Source: Ectothiorhodospiraceae bacterium (GTDB lineage Bacteria; Pseudomonadota; Gammaproteobacteria; SZUA-152). From it: DNA of 32,664 nt. This document shows, piece after piece, positions 9,721 to 18,288 of this stretch. Position 1 is the stretch's first letter. The number at the start of each line of letters is the position of its first letter. The notes beneath the pieces were generated by a model, which was not told the DNA's origin, did not search any database, and saw only the letters and a program-made list of their open reading frames with translations. The stretch lies in NCBI GenBank assembly GCA_002401775.2, contig NVUB02000181.1, forward strand, positions 1 through 32,664, given 5' to 3'. Position numbers and translations under genes: made by a program.

Positions 9721-9748
9721 ATCGAAAGTTACTCATCGAAAGTTTTTC
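9721..9748. repeat. Two-unit 14-bp direct repeat beside the ubiJ start
   Basis: ATCGAAAGTTACTC and ATCGAAAGTTTTTC follow each other directly, just upstream of the ubiJ start codon (minus strand). The repeat would lie in the 5' leader or promoter of ubiJ-ubiB. It is short and may be unimportant. Confidence 0.6.
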
Positions 9749-9772
9749 ATCATTGTTATTTAACGATCGAAC

Positions 9773-9827
9773 AGTTCTCTAAAAGTTCTCTAAAAACTCT
9801 CTAAAAATTATCTAAAAGTTATCTAAA
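9773..9827. repeat. 11-bp tandem array, consensus AGTTMTCTAAA, 5 units
   Basis: Five exact-length 11-bp units run 9773-9827: AGTTCTCTAAA twice, AACTCTCTAAA, AATTATCTAAA and AGTTATCTAAA, then a broken copy AGCTATC. It lies in the 469-bp gap between the RDD gene and ubiJ, about 60 bp upstream of the ubiJ start on the minus strand. Confidence 0.85.
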
Positions 9828-9870
9828 AGCTATCAGTGCTGTCTCGCTAACTTATTATACTGTCTTGTCG

Positions 9871-9945
9871 AGCCTAACCCGGCATCCAGAATGTCGTGGT
9901 CGTGGTCAAGTAATACTGGATTCCGGCTCAAGCCCGGAATGACGT
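9871..9945. repeat. Dispersed repeat of the GGTCAAGCCCGG type, copy 1
   Basis: The core at 9917-9943 reads TGGATTCCGGCTCAAGCCCG then GAATGAC, preceded by an inverted, degraded arm (CCCGGCATCCAGAATG at about 9878-9893). The same core occurs at 14662-14690 and 21620-21648. Closely similar GC-rich palindromic repeats are widespread in proteobacterial intergenic regions and often form hairpins in the transcript. Confidence 0.8.
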
Positions 9946-10036
9946 AAGAAACGTGCAATTTCATGTCTCTAACTCATGTTTTAAACTCTTGCTTTTAAGA
10001 ACGTCAATCCTGTTACATGCCCTATAGACCAATGCA

Positions 10037-10133
10037 CTTAATTCAATAAACTTGATCCAGTGAATTTAAGTCAAGAGCCTAATTCAATAAACTTGATTCA
10101 GTGAACTTAAGCCTGTGAACTCAAGCCAATAAA
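10037..10133. repeat. 14-bp tandem array, consensus CTTAAGCCAGTGAA, 7 units
   Basis: Seven units of 14 bp (one is 13) run from 10037 to 10133: CTTAATTCAATAAA, CTTGATCCAGTGAA, TTTAAGTCAAGAGC, CTAATTCAATAAA, CTTGATTCAGTGAA, CTTAAGCCTGTGAA and CTCAAGCCAATAAA. Units 1-2 and 4-5 match each other almost exactly, so a 42-bp block was also duplicated. The array lies 50 bp downstream of the RDD gene stop. A related array is at 20527-20596. Confidence 0.88.
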
Positions 10134-10183
10134 GGGCTTGTAACATTTTTTAATGGAACAGTACTGAAGCGCTTTCTAAAAAG

Positions 10184-10735
10184 TTATCGGAGCTCTGCCA
10201 TTAATTGTTCCAGACTTTTACTGGATTCATCATCCATTTCAATTTCAGACTGAAAGACGACAACGGTGTTCGCTATTTTATCGTGAAAACCCTGTTTACG
10301 CGCATCACGCGCTACCCATAAAAATCCCAAAAACAAGGGCAAGGTCGAAGCGATATACCCCACATAACGTAACATCGCCTGTTTGGGTGACATCGGCTCT
10401 AGTGTATCGGCATCGACCACCTGACACTCAAGCAACAATTTACCCGGTGTGCCTAAAAACCTCAGCCACATAATCACCGTAAACAATAAAATAAGCGCTG
10501 TGCGAATCAGACCTTCAGTGCTCAACAAACCTGAACTCATCATTGTCGGTCCCAATACCAAACCCATAATGACACCATAAACAACCGTGTCTATCACACT
10601 CGCTGCCGTGCGCCGCCAAAAACCCGCATAGCGCGGGAAAACGCCTGGTAAAGTTTCGGGCAATGCTCCTTGCAAAATGCCTTGCAAAGGACGGGTCAAA
10701 CCACTTGGTAAAGCGCTAGGCGTTTGCATTTTCAT
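10184..10735 (-). CDS. RDD-family membrane protein
   Basis: The 183-residue protein has the RDD domain: [27 protein letters not shown] (Arg and Asp at the start of the first helix), a second helix (about 78-92), [35 protein letters not shown] and a final helix, then the DKIANTVVV tail. RDD proteins are small polytopic inner-membrane proteins of uncertain function; some are linked to Na+/H+ exchange. Its start codon overlaps the ubiE stop by 4 bp, so it is cotranscribed with ubiE, which is not the usual neighbour. A quinone-related role is only a guess from position. Confidence 0.87.
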   Translation of the reverse strand: MKMQTPSALPSGLTRPLQGILQGALPETLPGVFPRYAGFWRRTAASVIDTVVYGVIMGLVLGPTMMSSGLLSTEGLIRTALILLFTVIMWLRFLGTPGKLLLECQVVDADTLEPMSPKQAMLRYVGYIASTLPLFLGFLWVARDARKQGFHDKIANTVVVFQSEIEMDDESSKSLEQLMAELR

Positions 10736-11574
10736 AGTTTAAAGCCCCGATGCAATGCCACAATACCACCCGCCAGATTAAAATATTCGCAACGCTCCAA
10801 TTCCGCGTCTTCCATCATGGTCTTTAGTTCATCCTGGCCAGGGTGCATACGAATAGATTCGGCAAGGTAACGATAACTGGCATCATCCTTGGCAACCAAC
10901 TTACCCATCAACGGTAACAATTTGAACGAGTACATATCATAGATGGGGCCAAGACCCGGTGTCACAGGTTTAGAAAACTCCAGTATCAGCAAACGGCCAC
11001 CGGGCTTTAAAATACGCCGCATAGATCGCAGGGCAGCCTCTTTGTCCGTCACATTACGCAAACCAAAGGCAATGGTAATACAGTCAAAATAATTATCAGG
11101 AAAAGGCAGGCATTCCGCATTCGCCTGCACATATTCCATGTTAGACAGTACACCGCGATCAATCAAACGCTCACGGCCGACCTTAAGCATGGACTCGTTA
11201 ATATCAGCCAATACCACTTCGCCACAGTCACCCACCAGCACCGAAAACTTTGCCGCAAGATCGCCAGTGCCGCCGGCAATGTCTAACACTCTCTGCCCGG
11301 AACGTACGCCACTCATTTCAATGGTGTAGCGTTTCCACAGACGATGCACACCCATGGACATCAAGTCATTCATAAAGTCGTAACTGCCCGCCACAGAATG
11401 AAATACGCCCGCCACTTTGCCAGCTTTTTCTTCGGCGCGCACTTGCTCGTAACCGAAGTGAGTGGTGCTTTCATTAACAGCACCTTCGTGAGCAGCACGG
11501 CTATGCTTATCGCTGCTGTTTTCGCTCTGGTTGTCGCTGTTGTTATAGGTGTTGTTATCGGTGCTACTGTTCAT
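10732..11574 (-). CDS. ubiE: Demethylmenaquinone/2-polyprenyl-6-methoxybenzoquinol C-methyltransferase UbiE
   Basis: UbiE transfers a methyl group from SAM to the quinone ring in ubiquinone (and menaquinone) synthesis. The protein matches the family closely from THFGYEQV onward: [26 protein letters not shown], the SAM-binding motif [39 protein letters not shown], and the end [17 protein letters not shown]. Enterobacterial UbiE has about 251 residues. This one has 280 because of an extra N-terminal stretch of about 35 residues rich in Asn, Ser and Asp ([20 protein letters not shown]), which may be real or may reflect a wrong start; the ribosome binding site at 11574 is weak. It is followed by the overlapping RDD gene. 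Confidence 0.95.
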   Translation of the reverse strand: MNSSTDNNTYNNSDNQSENSSDKHSRAAHEGAVNESTTHFGYEQVRAEEKAGKVAGVFHSVAGSYDFMNDLMSMGVHRLWKRYTIEMSGVRSGQRVLDIAGGTGDLAAKFSVLVGDCGEVVLADINESMLKVGRERLIDRGVLSNMEYVQANAECLPFPDNYFDCITIAFGLRNVTDKEAALRSMRRILKPGGRLLILEFSKPVTPGLGPIYDMYSFKLLPLMGKLVAKDDASYRYLAESIRMHPGQDELKTMMEDAELERCEYFNLAGGIVALHRGFKL

Positions 11575-11657
11575 GTGGCTTCTTTCACGATTGATTGATC
11601 TTTAACATCTTTTGGGACGTTTAGCCTGGCAATATCAGGAGGCTGATGCAACCTGAC

Positions 11658-12038
11658 CTACGTTAATTTATGACCGTAGTTTTTGCGTTTATGGCCAGAC
11701 TTTTCCAGTTTATTAAGATATTCCGCCCACAATTCTGATTTGTCGCGTCCTAAGGCATACAACGTATCCCAGGAATAGATACCGGTATTATGTCCATCAT
11801 CAAATTCCAGTTGAATGGCGTAGTTGCCCACGGGCTCTATACCGGCAATATTGACATTTTCTTTACCAACTTGCAGCACACCCTGGCCGGGGCCATGCCC
11901 CTGCACTTCTGCAGAGGGAGAATACACCCGTAAATATTCGCAGGAATACTCAAAAGTAGTGCCATCGTCGAAGCTGATTTCCAATATGCGTGAAGCCTGG
12001 TGTAAATTAATATCTTTTGGTTTTGGGGCCGAAGTCAT
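11658..12038 (-). CDS. DUF971 / gamma-butyrobetaine hydroxylase-like N-domain protein
   Basis: This 126-residue protein is the stand-alone DUF971 domain, recognised by ILEISFDDGTTFEYSCEYLRVYSPSAEVQGH, VNIAGIEPVGNYAIQLEFDDGHNTGIYSWDTLYALG. The same domain forms the N-terminus of gamma-butyrobetaine dioxygenase, but alone it has no catalytic residues and probably serves as a binding or scaffold module. It commonly follows hslU in Pseudomonas and relatives, as here. AAGGAG lies well placed before the ATG at 12038. Identification as DUF971 is firm, function unknown. Confidence 0.9.
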   Translation of the reverse strand: MTSAPKPKDINLHQASRILEISFDDGTTFEYSCEYLRVYSPSAEVQGHGPGQGVLQVGKENVNIAGIEPVGNYAIQLEFDDGHNTGIYSWDTLYALGRDKSELWAEYLNKLEKSGHKRKNYGHKLT

Positions 12039-12111
12039 TATTATTCTCCTTTACTTAATTTTCAGGGCTCTGAAATTTCAACCATTATCAGAGGGCCATT
12101 TTTATTTTTTG

Positions 12112-12163
12112 TCGTTACAAGCTGTTGTTACAAGTTCTTGTTACAAATTCTTGTTGCAAGTTG
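12112..12163. repeat. 13-bp tandem array, consensus TTGTTACAAGTTC, 4 units
   Basis: Four 13-bp units run 12112-12163: TCGTTACAAGCTG, TTGTTACAAGTTC, TTGTTACAAATTC and TTGTTGCAAGTTG. A fifth begins (TCGTTAT) and then degenerate GTTACAAC-like pieces continue to about 12210. The array begins 41 bp downstream of the hslU stop on the minus strand. Each unit holds a small palindrome (TTGTTACAA is near-symmetric). Confidence 0.88.
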
Positions 12164-12204
12164 TCGTTATCCTTTTAGTTACAACATGCCGTTACAACTT
12201 CTCG

Positions 12205-13581
12205 TTACAGGATGTAGCGACTCAAATCTTCGTCTTTGGCAAGTTCACCCAGATGCTCATCGACATAGGCGGCATCAACACTAATACTGGTGCCACTTTT
12301 GTCGGCTGCCGTAAAAGAAATTTCTTCCAGCAATCGTTCCACTACCGTGTGTAACCGGCGAGCACCTATGTTCTCAGTGCGTTCGTTTACGGTCCAGGCC
12401 ACTTCGGCAATACGAGCAACGCCTTCGTCTGTAAAAGTTAAGGTGACGCCTTCCGTTGCCAATAATGCACAGTATTGTTCTGTGAGCGATGCATCCGGTT
12501 CGGTGAGTATGCGTACAAAATCATCGGCGCTTAATGCACTGAGTTCTACACGAATCGGCAACCTGCCTTGTAATTCCGGAATGAGATCAGACGGCTTGGA
12601 AAGGTGAAATGCACCAGAGGCAATAAACAAAATGTGATCCGTTTTCACCATGCCGTATTTGGTGGTGATGGTACAGCCTTCCACCAGAGGCAACAGATCA
12701 CGCTGCACACCTTCGCGAGACACGTCTGGCCCTGAGCTTTCGCCGCGTTTGCAAATCTTATCCATCTCATCCAGGAATACGATGCCGTTTTGCTCAACAT
12801 TATCTACAGCGCGAAGCTTTATTTCTTCTTCATTGAGCAGCTTGCCCGCTTCTTCATCCGTCAGCAATTTAAAGGCATCTTTGATATTTAGCTTGCGGGT
12901 ACTGGTGCGATTACTACCGATATTTTGAAACATGCCTTGTAACTGGCTGGTCATTTCTTCCATACCAGGAGGCGCCATTATTTCTACGCCGACGGGACTG
13001 GCGCTTAATTCAATTTCAATCTCTTTATCATCAAGATCACCTTCACGGAGTTTTTTACGAAATTTTTGGCGGGTCGCTGATTCAGTGGCGGAATCCTGTT
13101 CTGGCTCGTCGCCATTCCCAAAACCAAAATTGCTGGTGCGCGCAGGTCGTAACAGGATATCAAGGATGCGATCTTCCGCAGCTTCTTCGGCACGAAAGCG
13201 CACTTTTTTCACTTCTTGTTCTCGCACCAACTTAATAGAAATATCAATTAAATCGCGAATAATAGATTCCACATCGCGGCCCACATAACCCACCTCGGTG
13301 AACTTGGTGGCTTCGATTTTCACGAACGGCGCATTGGCCAGTTTCGCTAGCCGTCGAGCGATTTCGGTTTTACCGACACCCGTAGGGCCAATCATTAAAA
13401 TATTTTTAGGGGTGATTTCATTTTTGAGGGCGTCATCTACCTGTGACCGGCGCCAGCGGTTACGCAATGCAATGGCGACGGCACGCTTAGCATCGGCCTG
13501 ACCAATGATGTGTTTGTCGAGTTCCTGAACAATTTCGCGAGGCGTCATTTGTGCCGTCATTTCTGAAGATGTTTGCGACAT
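12205..13581 (-). CDS. hslU: ATP-dependent protease ATPase subunit HslU
   Basis: HslU is the AAA+ unfoldase of the HslUV (ClpYQ) protease. The 458-residue protein shows Walker [10 protein letters not shown] (65-73), the GYVGRDVES pore loop (98-106), the long intermediate I-domain (about 110-243), Walker B VFLDEMDK (268-275) and the C-terminal tail LSRYIL, which docks into HslV to activate it. The start codon overlaps the hslV stop by one base (TAATG), giving coupled translation. After the stop come 41 bp and then a 13-bp tandem array, with no clean terminator. Confidence 0.98.
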   Translation of the reverse strand: MSQTSSEMTAQMTPREIVQELDKHIIGQADAKRAVAIALRNRWRRSQVDDALKNEITPKNILMIGPTGVGKTEIARRLAKLANAPFVKIEATKFTEVGYVGRDVESIIRDLIDISIKLVREQEVKKVRFRAEEAAEDRILDILLRPARTSNFGFGNGDEPEQDSATESATRQKFRKKLREGDLDDKEIEIELSASPVGVEIMAPPGMEEMTSQLQGMFQNIGSNRTSTRKLNIKDAFKLLTDEEAGKLLNEEEIKLRAVDNVEQNGIVFLDEMDKICKRGESSGPDVSREGVQRDLLPLVEGCTITTKYGMVKTDHILFIASGAFHLSKPSDLIPELQGRLPIRVELSALSADDFVRILTEPDASLTEQYCALLATEGVTLTFTDEGVARIAEVAWTVNERTENIGARRLHTVVERLLEEISFTAADKSGTSISVDAAYVDEHLGELAKDEDLSRYIL

Positions 13582-14132
13582 TATTTCGCCCCTTCAATGG
13601 ATAGCTCTTCAATGGTGAACGTGTCATTGGTATAGACACATATTTCCGAGGCAATTTTCAATGCCTTTTCACAAACGTCCCGCGCATTTAAATCCGTATT
13701 CTGCATCAATGCTCTGGCAGCCGCTTCCGCGAAAGAACCACCGGAGCCAATCGCAATAACATCGTGCTCTGGTTCAATAACATCACCATTACCGGAAATG
13801 ACCAACGAAGCGGTACCGTCAGCAACGGACAGTAATGCTTCCAAGCGACGCAACATGCGATCAGTACGCCAATCTTTAGCCAGTTCTACAGCGGCGCGCG
13901 TTAAATGGCCCTGATGTTTTTCCAGCTTGCCTTCAAAACGTTCAAACAGGGTAAAAGCATCCGCAGTACCCCCTGCAAAACCGGCAATAACTTTGTTGTG
14001 ATACAGGCGACGCACTTTACGTGCATTGCCTTTCATAATGGTATTTCCCAACGAAACCTGACCATCGCCGCCGATAACAACGGCGTCGCCGCGCCGTACA
14101 GAGAGGATGGTGGTGCCATCATATTGTTTCAA
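13581..14132 (-). CDS. hslV: ATP-dependent protease peptidase subunit HslV
   Basis: HslV is the threonine peptidase of the HslUV complex. The mature catalytic N-terminus is [10 protein letters not shown] (Thr7), so the six residues MKQYDG would be removed; many relatives begin directly with a shorter form (MTTIVSVRR). [24 protein letters not shown] and [16 protein letters not shown] are typical, and total length (183) fits. The start is a TTG at 14130-14132 with AAGGA upstream; there is no in-frame ATG nearby. It is the first gene of hslVU, probably the promoter-proximal end of a longer run including DUF971. No sigma-32 promoter could be identified with confidence. Confidence 0.97.
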   Translation of the reverse strand: MKQYDGTTILSVRRGDAVVIGGDGQVSLGNTIMKGNARKVRRLYHNKVIAGFAGGTADAFTLFERFEGKLEKHQGHLTRAAVELAKDWRTDRMLRRLEALLSVADGTASLVISGNGDVIEPEHDVIAIGSGGSFAEAAARALMQNTDLNARDVCEKALKIASEICVYTNDTFTIEELSIEGAK

Positions 14133-14182
14133 AATCTTGATTCCTTATTTTTTCAGGGGATTACACTGGCCCATTTTCTCGA

Positions 14183-14218
14183 GATTTAATTCGAGTGTTA
14201 ATTCGCGCTTTAATTCAA
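14183..14218. repeat. 12-bp tandem array upstream of hslV, 3 units
   Basis: Three 12-bp units: GATTTAATTCGA, GTGTTAATTCGC and GCTTTAATTCAA, with a constant TTAATTC core. They lie 50 bp upstream of the hslV start in the promoter/leader region of hslVU. Confidence 0.65.
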
Positions 14219-14400
14219 TGCTCAGCCCGGCCACCAGAACCGGTCTTTGCCGATTCAGACAGTAAATGCGGACAGAGAACAGGGCGCAATTTTACATCAT
14301 TTCTCGACAACACTGGGAACTCTTACAAATGCAATATCTGAGAGATTCTAAACGACTAGGAATGCCACACCATATCCATATGGATTAGTGCTGAGTCAGT

Positions 14401-14529
14401 AGGTTGGGGTGAGCAGGAGCAAACCCCAACAATGGGTGGCCAATTAAATCAGCCAATTAAATCGACAATGTTGGGGTTCCTAACGTCACCCCAACCTACA
14501 TTCCTATTTCCCACGGTCCGCCGTGGGAA
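14401..14529. repeat. Nested inverted repeats with GGGGTT arms, and a second hairpin
   Basis: AGGTTGGGGTGA (14401-14412) pairs exactly with TCACCCCAACCT (14486-14497), and inside it AACCCCAACA (14422-14431) pairs with TGTTGGGGTT (14469-14478). The loop contains two copies of GCCAATTAAATC. Beyond it, TTCCCACGG (14508-14516) and CCGTGGGAA (14521-14529) form a separate hairpin. The large palindrome resembles a common mobile intergenic repeat (miniature inverted-repeat element) of proteobacteria; no transposase is inside. Confidence 0.8.
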
Positions 14530-14600
14530 ACCATACCCCGCTTTGTTAAATCATCCAGTGCATGCATTCCCACGCGGAGCAAACGAGACACACTACACCC

Positions 14601-14691
14601 CGTCTTCCCGGCATGTTTTTAGCCGGGATCCAGTGGTTTTAGCGGGGATGAGTGAAAGTCTCTGGATACCGGGTCAAGCCCGGCATGACGG
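14601..14691. repeat. Dispersed repeat of the GGTCAAGCCCGG type, copy 2
   Basis: This is the best-preserved copy, with both arms: an arm reading TTCCCGGCATG then AGCCGGGATCCAGTGG (14605-14635) and the opposite arm CTGGATACCGGGTCAAGCCC then GGCATGACG (14662-14690). The arms are partly self-complementary, so the RNA or single-stranded DNA could fold into a long hairpin. It matches copy 1 (9917-9943) and copy 3 (21620-21648). Confidence 0.82.
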
Positions 14692-14695
14692 TTTT

Positions 14696-14779
14696 TTAGT
14701 CCTTAGTCCTTAGCCCTTAGTCCTTAGCCCTTAGTCCTTAGCCCTTAGCCCTTAGCCCTTAGCCCTTAGCCCTTAGCCC
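14696..14779. repeat. Heptamer tandem array TTAGYCC, 12 units
   Basis: Twelve exact 7-bp units fill 14696-14779. Reading left to right they are TTAGTCC, TTAGTCC, TTAGCCC, TTAGTCC, TTAGCCC, TTAGTCC and then six TTAGCCC. Only the fifth base varies. On the minus strand the units are GGGCTAA or GGACTAA, the same family as the array at 1344-1399. The array ends 42 bp downstream of the xerC stop. Because 7 is not divisible by 3, the unit puts a stop codon (TAG on plus, TAA on minus) in every frame of both strands. Confidence 0.95.
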
Positions 14780-14821
14780 TGGCTGATACCTTCTGGGCCA
14801 TCTATATCAGCACAGCTTGTG

Positions 14822-15775
14822 CTATTTTTTACGGGCACGGGGGTGGGCTTTGTCGTAAACCTCTGCTAAATGCTGAAAATCCAGATGGGTATATATCTGT
14901 GTGGTCGAAATATCAGCATGGCCGAGTAATTCCTGTACTGCACGCAGGTCACCGCTGGATTCCAGCAAGTGGCTGGCAAAGGCATGGCGCAGCTTGTGCG
15001 GATGTACCCGGCTCTCTATACCTTGTTGAATACCCCGCTGGCGAAAACGTTGTTGCACAGCCCGCGCCGTTATTCGCCCTCCGCGTTGGCTCACAAACAA
15101 TGCGGCTTCTCCGTTATTGGCCAATTCTGAGCGTCGCTGCTGCCAAAGCACCAGTGCTTTATGGGCATATCGCCCCACTGGCACAACGCGGCTTTTATTC
15201 CCCTTGCCCGTCACTTCGACACTGCCAGCAGCCAAATCTATTTCACCAACATTAAGCGATAACAACTCGGCAAGCCGTAAGCCGGCGGAATACATTAACT
15301 CCAACATGGCATTGTCACGCAGTACCAGTAATGCACTTTTAGGGTTGCGGGATGGCTCAACCGCTGATGCTACGGGCGATTCAATGGGTGACGCTATCGG
15401 TGACAACAGCCGAAACATTTCATCCACATCAAGGGGTTCTGGCAGTTTACGTGGGGCTTTGGGCGCTTGAATGCCTTGGGCGACATTGTTTTTCAGGTGG
15501 TTTTCGCGAATCAAATAACGCAAAAAACTCCGTAAAGCCGACAACGCTCTTGCTAAACTGCGCCCCCCAATGCCTTGCCGATGTCGGTATGCCAGCCAGG
15601 CCCGAACGTGTTTGGCGTCCAGCATTGACCATTCCACAACGTCAACAGTGTCACAATAGCTGGTGATTCCATTCAGGTCGCGCTGATAATTTGAAAGTGT
15701 GTGCGGAGAAAAACGCCGCTCATTGTTAAGGTGGAGCAGGAAGTTATCAATCCATTGCTGTGCATTTTTTTGCAT
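14822..15775 (-). CDS. xerC: Site-specific tyrosine recombinase XerC
   Basis: XerC with XerD resolves chromosome dimers at dif. The full active-site set is present, matching E. coli XerC positions: Arg167 (SAGLRLAELL), Lys191 (TGKGNKSR), His260 and Arg263 (HKLRHAFASHLL), His286 (LLGHADISTTQIY) and the nucleophile Tyr295. The gene follows dapF-DUF484, the usual XerC locus in this group of bacteria. It is 317 residues, longer than typical (about 300), because of an insert at about 125-147 (SPIASPIESPVASAVEPSRN) between the two domains; its DNA is visibly repetitive. The gene begins 50 bp after DUF484. No clear Shine-Dalgarno precedes the ATG. Confidence 0.95.
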   Translation of the reverse strand: MQKNAQQWIDNFLLHLNNERRFSPHTLSNYQRDLNGITSYCDTVDVVEWSMLDAKHVRAWLAYRHRQGIGGRSLARALSALRSFLRYLIRENHLKNNVAQGIQAPKAPRKLPEPLDVDEMFRLLSPIASPIESPVASAVEPSRNPKSALLVLRDNAMLELMYSAGLRLAELLSLNVGEIDLAAGSVEVTGKGNKSRVVPVGRYAHKALVLWQQRRSELANNGEAALFVSQRGGRITARAVQQRFRQRGIQQGIESRVHPHKLRHAFASHLLESSGDLRAVQELLGHADISTTQIYTHLDFQHLAEVYDKAHPRARKK

Positions 15776-15825
15776 GCAATCGCCCGATTTATTAACGCTT
15801 GGCTGCTACGCCACGCTGCAATGGT

Positions 15826-16563
15826 TCAATCATTAATTTGCAAATGTCGCTGCAAGTTCGTCGCCAACAATTCCGACATACGGCTCAAAAAGGTGGTATT
15901 AACACCCGTATGGAAGCGTTCGCGATCAAAACTACCGATAGCAATTAAGCCTAACTCACCCTGACCACCGCCATTTCGACGACTGAGAGGCAGCACAGCA
16001 GAAGAACCCACTTCACTCGCCTGATCACCAAACAACGCCTCCAATTGCTCAGCTTTCAATGTGCCGCAATAGGGTTTTCCTACGCTAAGCAGGCGTTGAA
16101 ACAACCCGCTAAAACTGTCTGCATCAAATGCACATTCCGGAATACTACCAAGGGCCGTATTTTCTGGCCGTAACAACAAACGCACGGCGACCAGATCTGC
16201 GGAGAAGTCCCGCTGTAGCCGTGTTTCGATTAACGCCAACAAATCAACGAGGCTATCACCGTCAATGAGTCGTAACGTTAAATTGTGCAGTAAAGTATTA
16301 AGGTTGTCGTTGTCGCGCGCGACCTGAACCAAAGCGTCAAGCTGCTCTCGCAAGCTGGTATTAGTATCACGCAGCACAGTAACCTGACGCTCCACCAGAG
16401 AAACCGCAGAACCTGTCGCATGGGGTACGCGAAGGTCACTCAGCAGCGTGGGTTTGTCCTCAAAAAAGTTGGGGTTGCGACGTAAATAGTCAGCAACATT
16501 CTGCCCATCCGTTGTCTGCGTTACTTTTCCGGTTTCTACTACCATTGTATCCTGGTTGCTCAC
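15826..16563 (-). CDS. DUF484 (GAF-like) protein
   Basis: The 245-residue DUF484 protein begins with the conserved VADYLRRNPNFFEDKPTLLSDLRVPHATGSAVSLVERQV, continues in a coiled coil (about 55-85) and ends in a GAF-like domain with SSAVLPLSRRNGGGQGELGLIAIGS. It sits between dapF and xerC in many gammaproteobacteria; its role is not established. A GTG start at 16563, preceded by AAGGTGG, was used; an internal ATG at 16545, preceded by AGGA, is a plausible alternative. The family call is firm. Confidence 0.9.
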   Translation of the reverse strand: MSNQDTMVVETGKVTQTTDGQNVADYLRRNPNFFEDKPTLLSDLRVPHATGSAVSLVERQVTVLRDTNTSLREQLDALVQVARDNDNLNTLLHNLTLRLIDGDSLVDLLALIETRLQRDFSADLVAVRLLLRPENTALGSIPECAFDADSFSGLFQRLLSVGKPYCGTLKAEQLEALFGDQASEVGSSAVLPLSRRNGGGQGELGLIAIGSFDRERFHTGVNTTFLSRMSELLATNLQRHLQIND

Positions 16564-16599
16564 GTTGCATTACCCACCTTATTTTAGTTGTTTGTCTTA

Positions 16600-17439
16600 T
16601 TACAGTCTGATGGTTCCTTCATAAACCGTTTGTGCCGGGCCCGTCATCATCAACGAGGCGCCTTCACCCGGCCAGCTAATGGCAAGCGGCCCTCCCACTA
16701 ACTCAACCGTTACGGCATCATCCACCATTCCCCAGCGTCGCGCCACTGCCATTGCGGCACAGGCGCCGGTGCCGCAGGCTTGTGTTTCTCCCACGCCACG
16801 TTCAAATACCCGTAATCGAATCAACACCCGCGAGACTATTTGCATAAACCCCACATTCACCCGTTGAGGGAATTGGGTATGGGCTTCCATGGCAGGGCCC
16901 AGCGTAGCAACACGAGCGGTTGCCACATCATCCACCAATATGACGGCATGAGGATTTCCCATCGATACAGCACCAATATCCACATTACTTCCATTAACCG
17001 CAATAATATAGGACTCAGACTCCACATCGACTATAAATGGCAGTGATCCTGGGGAAAAATCAGGGTTTCCCATATCAACCGTGACCAGCCCTTCCGAAAC
17101 ATTATCGTCCAAACGGGGCGTTACCACCCCAGATGCCGTTTCAACGGTAATTTCCCGCTTACGGGTGAGCCCTTTTTCTACCACAAACCGTGCAAAACAG
17201 CGGACACCATTGCCACACTGTTCCACTTCACTACCGTCAGAATTAAAAATACGGTATTTAAAATCCACATTAGGTGATTTTGCCGCTTCAACCAGCAAAA
17301 GTTGGTCACAACCAATACCAATATGACGGTCGGCAATAAAACGGATCTGCTCAGGGGTCAGATTAACCGATTGACTAATGGCATCAATCACCACAAAGTC
17401 ATTGCCTAAGCCATGCATTTTAGTAAATGATAAGTTCAT
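16600..17439 (-). CDS. dapF: Diaminopimelate epimerase
   Basis: DapF interconverts LL- and meso-diaminopimelate for lysine and peptidoglycan. Length (279) and motifs fit: [15 protein letters not shown] at the start, Cys75 in [13 protein letters not shown] and Cys222 in [11 protein letters not shown] are the two catalytic cysteines, and [11 protein letters not shown] precedes the second. It is followed at 36 bp by DUF484 and xerC and is probably their first gene. The lysA gene that often precedes dapF is absent. Confidence 0.97.
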   Translation of the reverse strand: MNLSFTKMHGLGNDFVVIDAISQSVNLTPEQIRFIADRHIGIGCDQLLLVEAAKSPNVDFKYRIFNSDGSEVEQCGNGVRCFARFVVEKGLTRKREITVETASGVVTPRLDDNVSEGLVTVDMGNPDFSPGSLPFIVDVESESYIIAVNGSNVDIGAVSMGNPHAVILVDDVATARVATLGPAMEAHTQFPQRVNVGFMQIVSRVLIRLRVFERGVGETQACGTGACAAMAVARRWGMVDDAVTVELVGGPLAISWPGEGASLMMTGPAQTVYEGTIRL

Positions 17440-17548
17440 GCGCCGATGGTTACAGACTGCTGGTTAGGATTCAACCTGGAATAGCCAAAGTCTTTCATTA
17501 TTTTATTAACAATAAATTTTTCACCAATTCGCGAAATGGATTCACTGC

Positions 17549-18253
17549 ATGAGCAAAAAAAACACGACATCACCCTATTTTTCCAAGTCCACCTTCACAT
17601 TTCTGACAGACCTGTCACGACATAATCAACGCGAGTGGTTCAACGACAACAAACAACGCTATGAAGAATGCGTACGCGGCCCAGCGCTGGCATTTATTGA
17701 CGATATAGCGCCAGAATTGCAATTAATCGCCCCTCGTTTTCTGGCCATACCCAAAAAAGTGGGGGGTTCGCTGATGCGCGTACACCGTGACGTCCGCTTT
17801 GGCAAAGACAAAACACCCTACAAAACAAACATTGGCATCCAATTTCGCCACGAAGTGGGTAAAAATATACATGCCCCAGGCTACTACCTGCACCTTTCAC
17901 CGCATGAGTGTTTTTTTGGGGTGGGCATTTGGCGGCCAGATTCAAGCGCTTTGGGAGACATCAGAGAAGCCATTCGGGACAAAGGCGAAAAATGGCTGGC
18001 CGCAAAAGACGAGCCCACTTTTCAAGAACATTTCGCTCTCGGTGGGGAATCCTTGAAAAATGCGCCCCGTGGTTATGCCAAAGACCACCCACTGCTGAAA
18101 GACCTCAAACGAAAGGACTTTATTGCTATCGAACACTTTGACCGTGGACAAACGTTATCCGAAGATTTCCTGCACGAAACCGTTGCCCATTATGACTATG
18201 CTACAAAATACATGCAATTTTTATGCAGCGCATTGAACGTCCGCTTTGACTAA
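17549..18253 (+). CDS. DUF2461 family protein
   Basis: The 234-residue protein is recognised as DUF2461 (TIGR02453) by FLTDLSRHNQREWFNDNKQRYEE, the GGSLMRVHRDVRFGKDKTPYKTNIGIQFRH segment and YYLHLSPHECFFGVGIWRPDSSALGDIREAI. The family is widespread and uncharacterised, and no catalytic residue is known. It is divergent from dapF (start 109 bp away) and convergent with tag (35 bp gap). It is cytosolic, with no signal peptide. Confidence 0.88.
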   Translation: MSKKNTTSPYFSKSTFTFLTDLSRHNQREWFNDNKQRYEECVRGPALAFIDDIAPELQLIAPRFLAIPKKVGGSLMRVHRDVRFGKDKTPYKTNIGIQFRHEVGKNIHAPGYYLHLSPHECFFGVGIWRPDSSALGDIREAIRDKGEKWLAAKDEPTFQEHFALGGESLKNAPRGYAKDHPLLKDLKRKDFIAIEHFDRGQTLSEDFLHETVAHYDYATKYMQFLCSALNVRFD

Positions 18254-18288
18254 CCAAAAGAGAGCATCCCCATCAAATTGACAGCGCA

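Noticed and set aside
12061-12110. Intrinsic terminator between DUF971 and hslU
   Set aside because: The stem CTCTGA/TCAGAG with the T-rich stretch points to the plus strand, where no gene ends, so it does not fit the minus-strand operon.
14432-14713. 93-codon open frame in the hslV-xerC gap
   Set aside because: It runs through three different dispersed repeats, so the peptide is translated repeat DNA.
14696-14779. CRISPR array or telomere-like repeat
   Set aside because: Units are contiguous 7-mers without spacers, so not CRISPR; similarity to telomeric TTTAGGG is only superficial since the array is internal to a bacterial chromosome.
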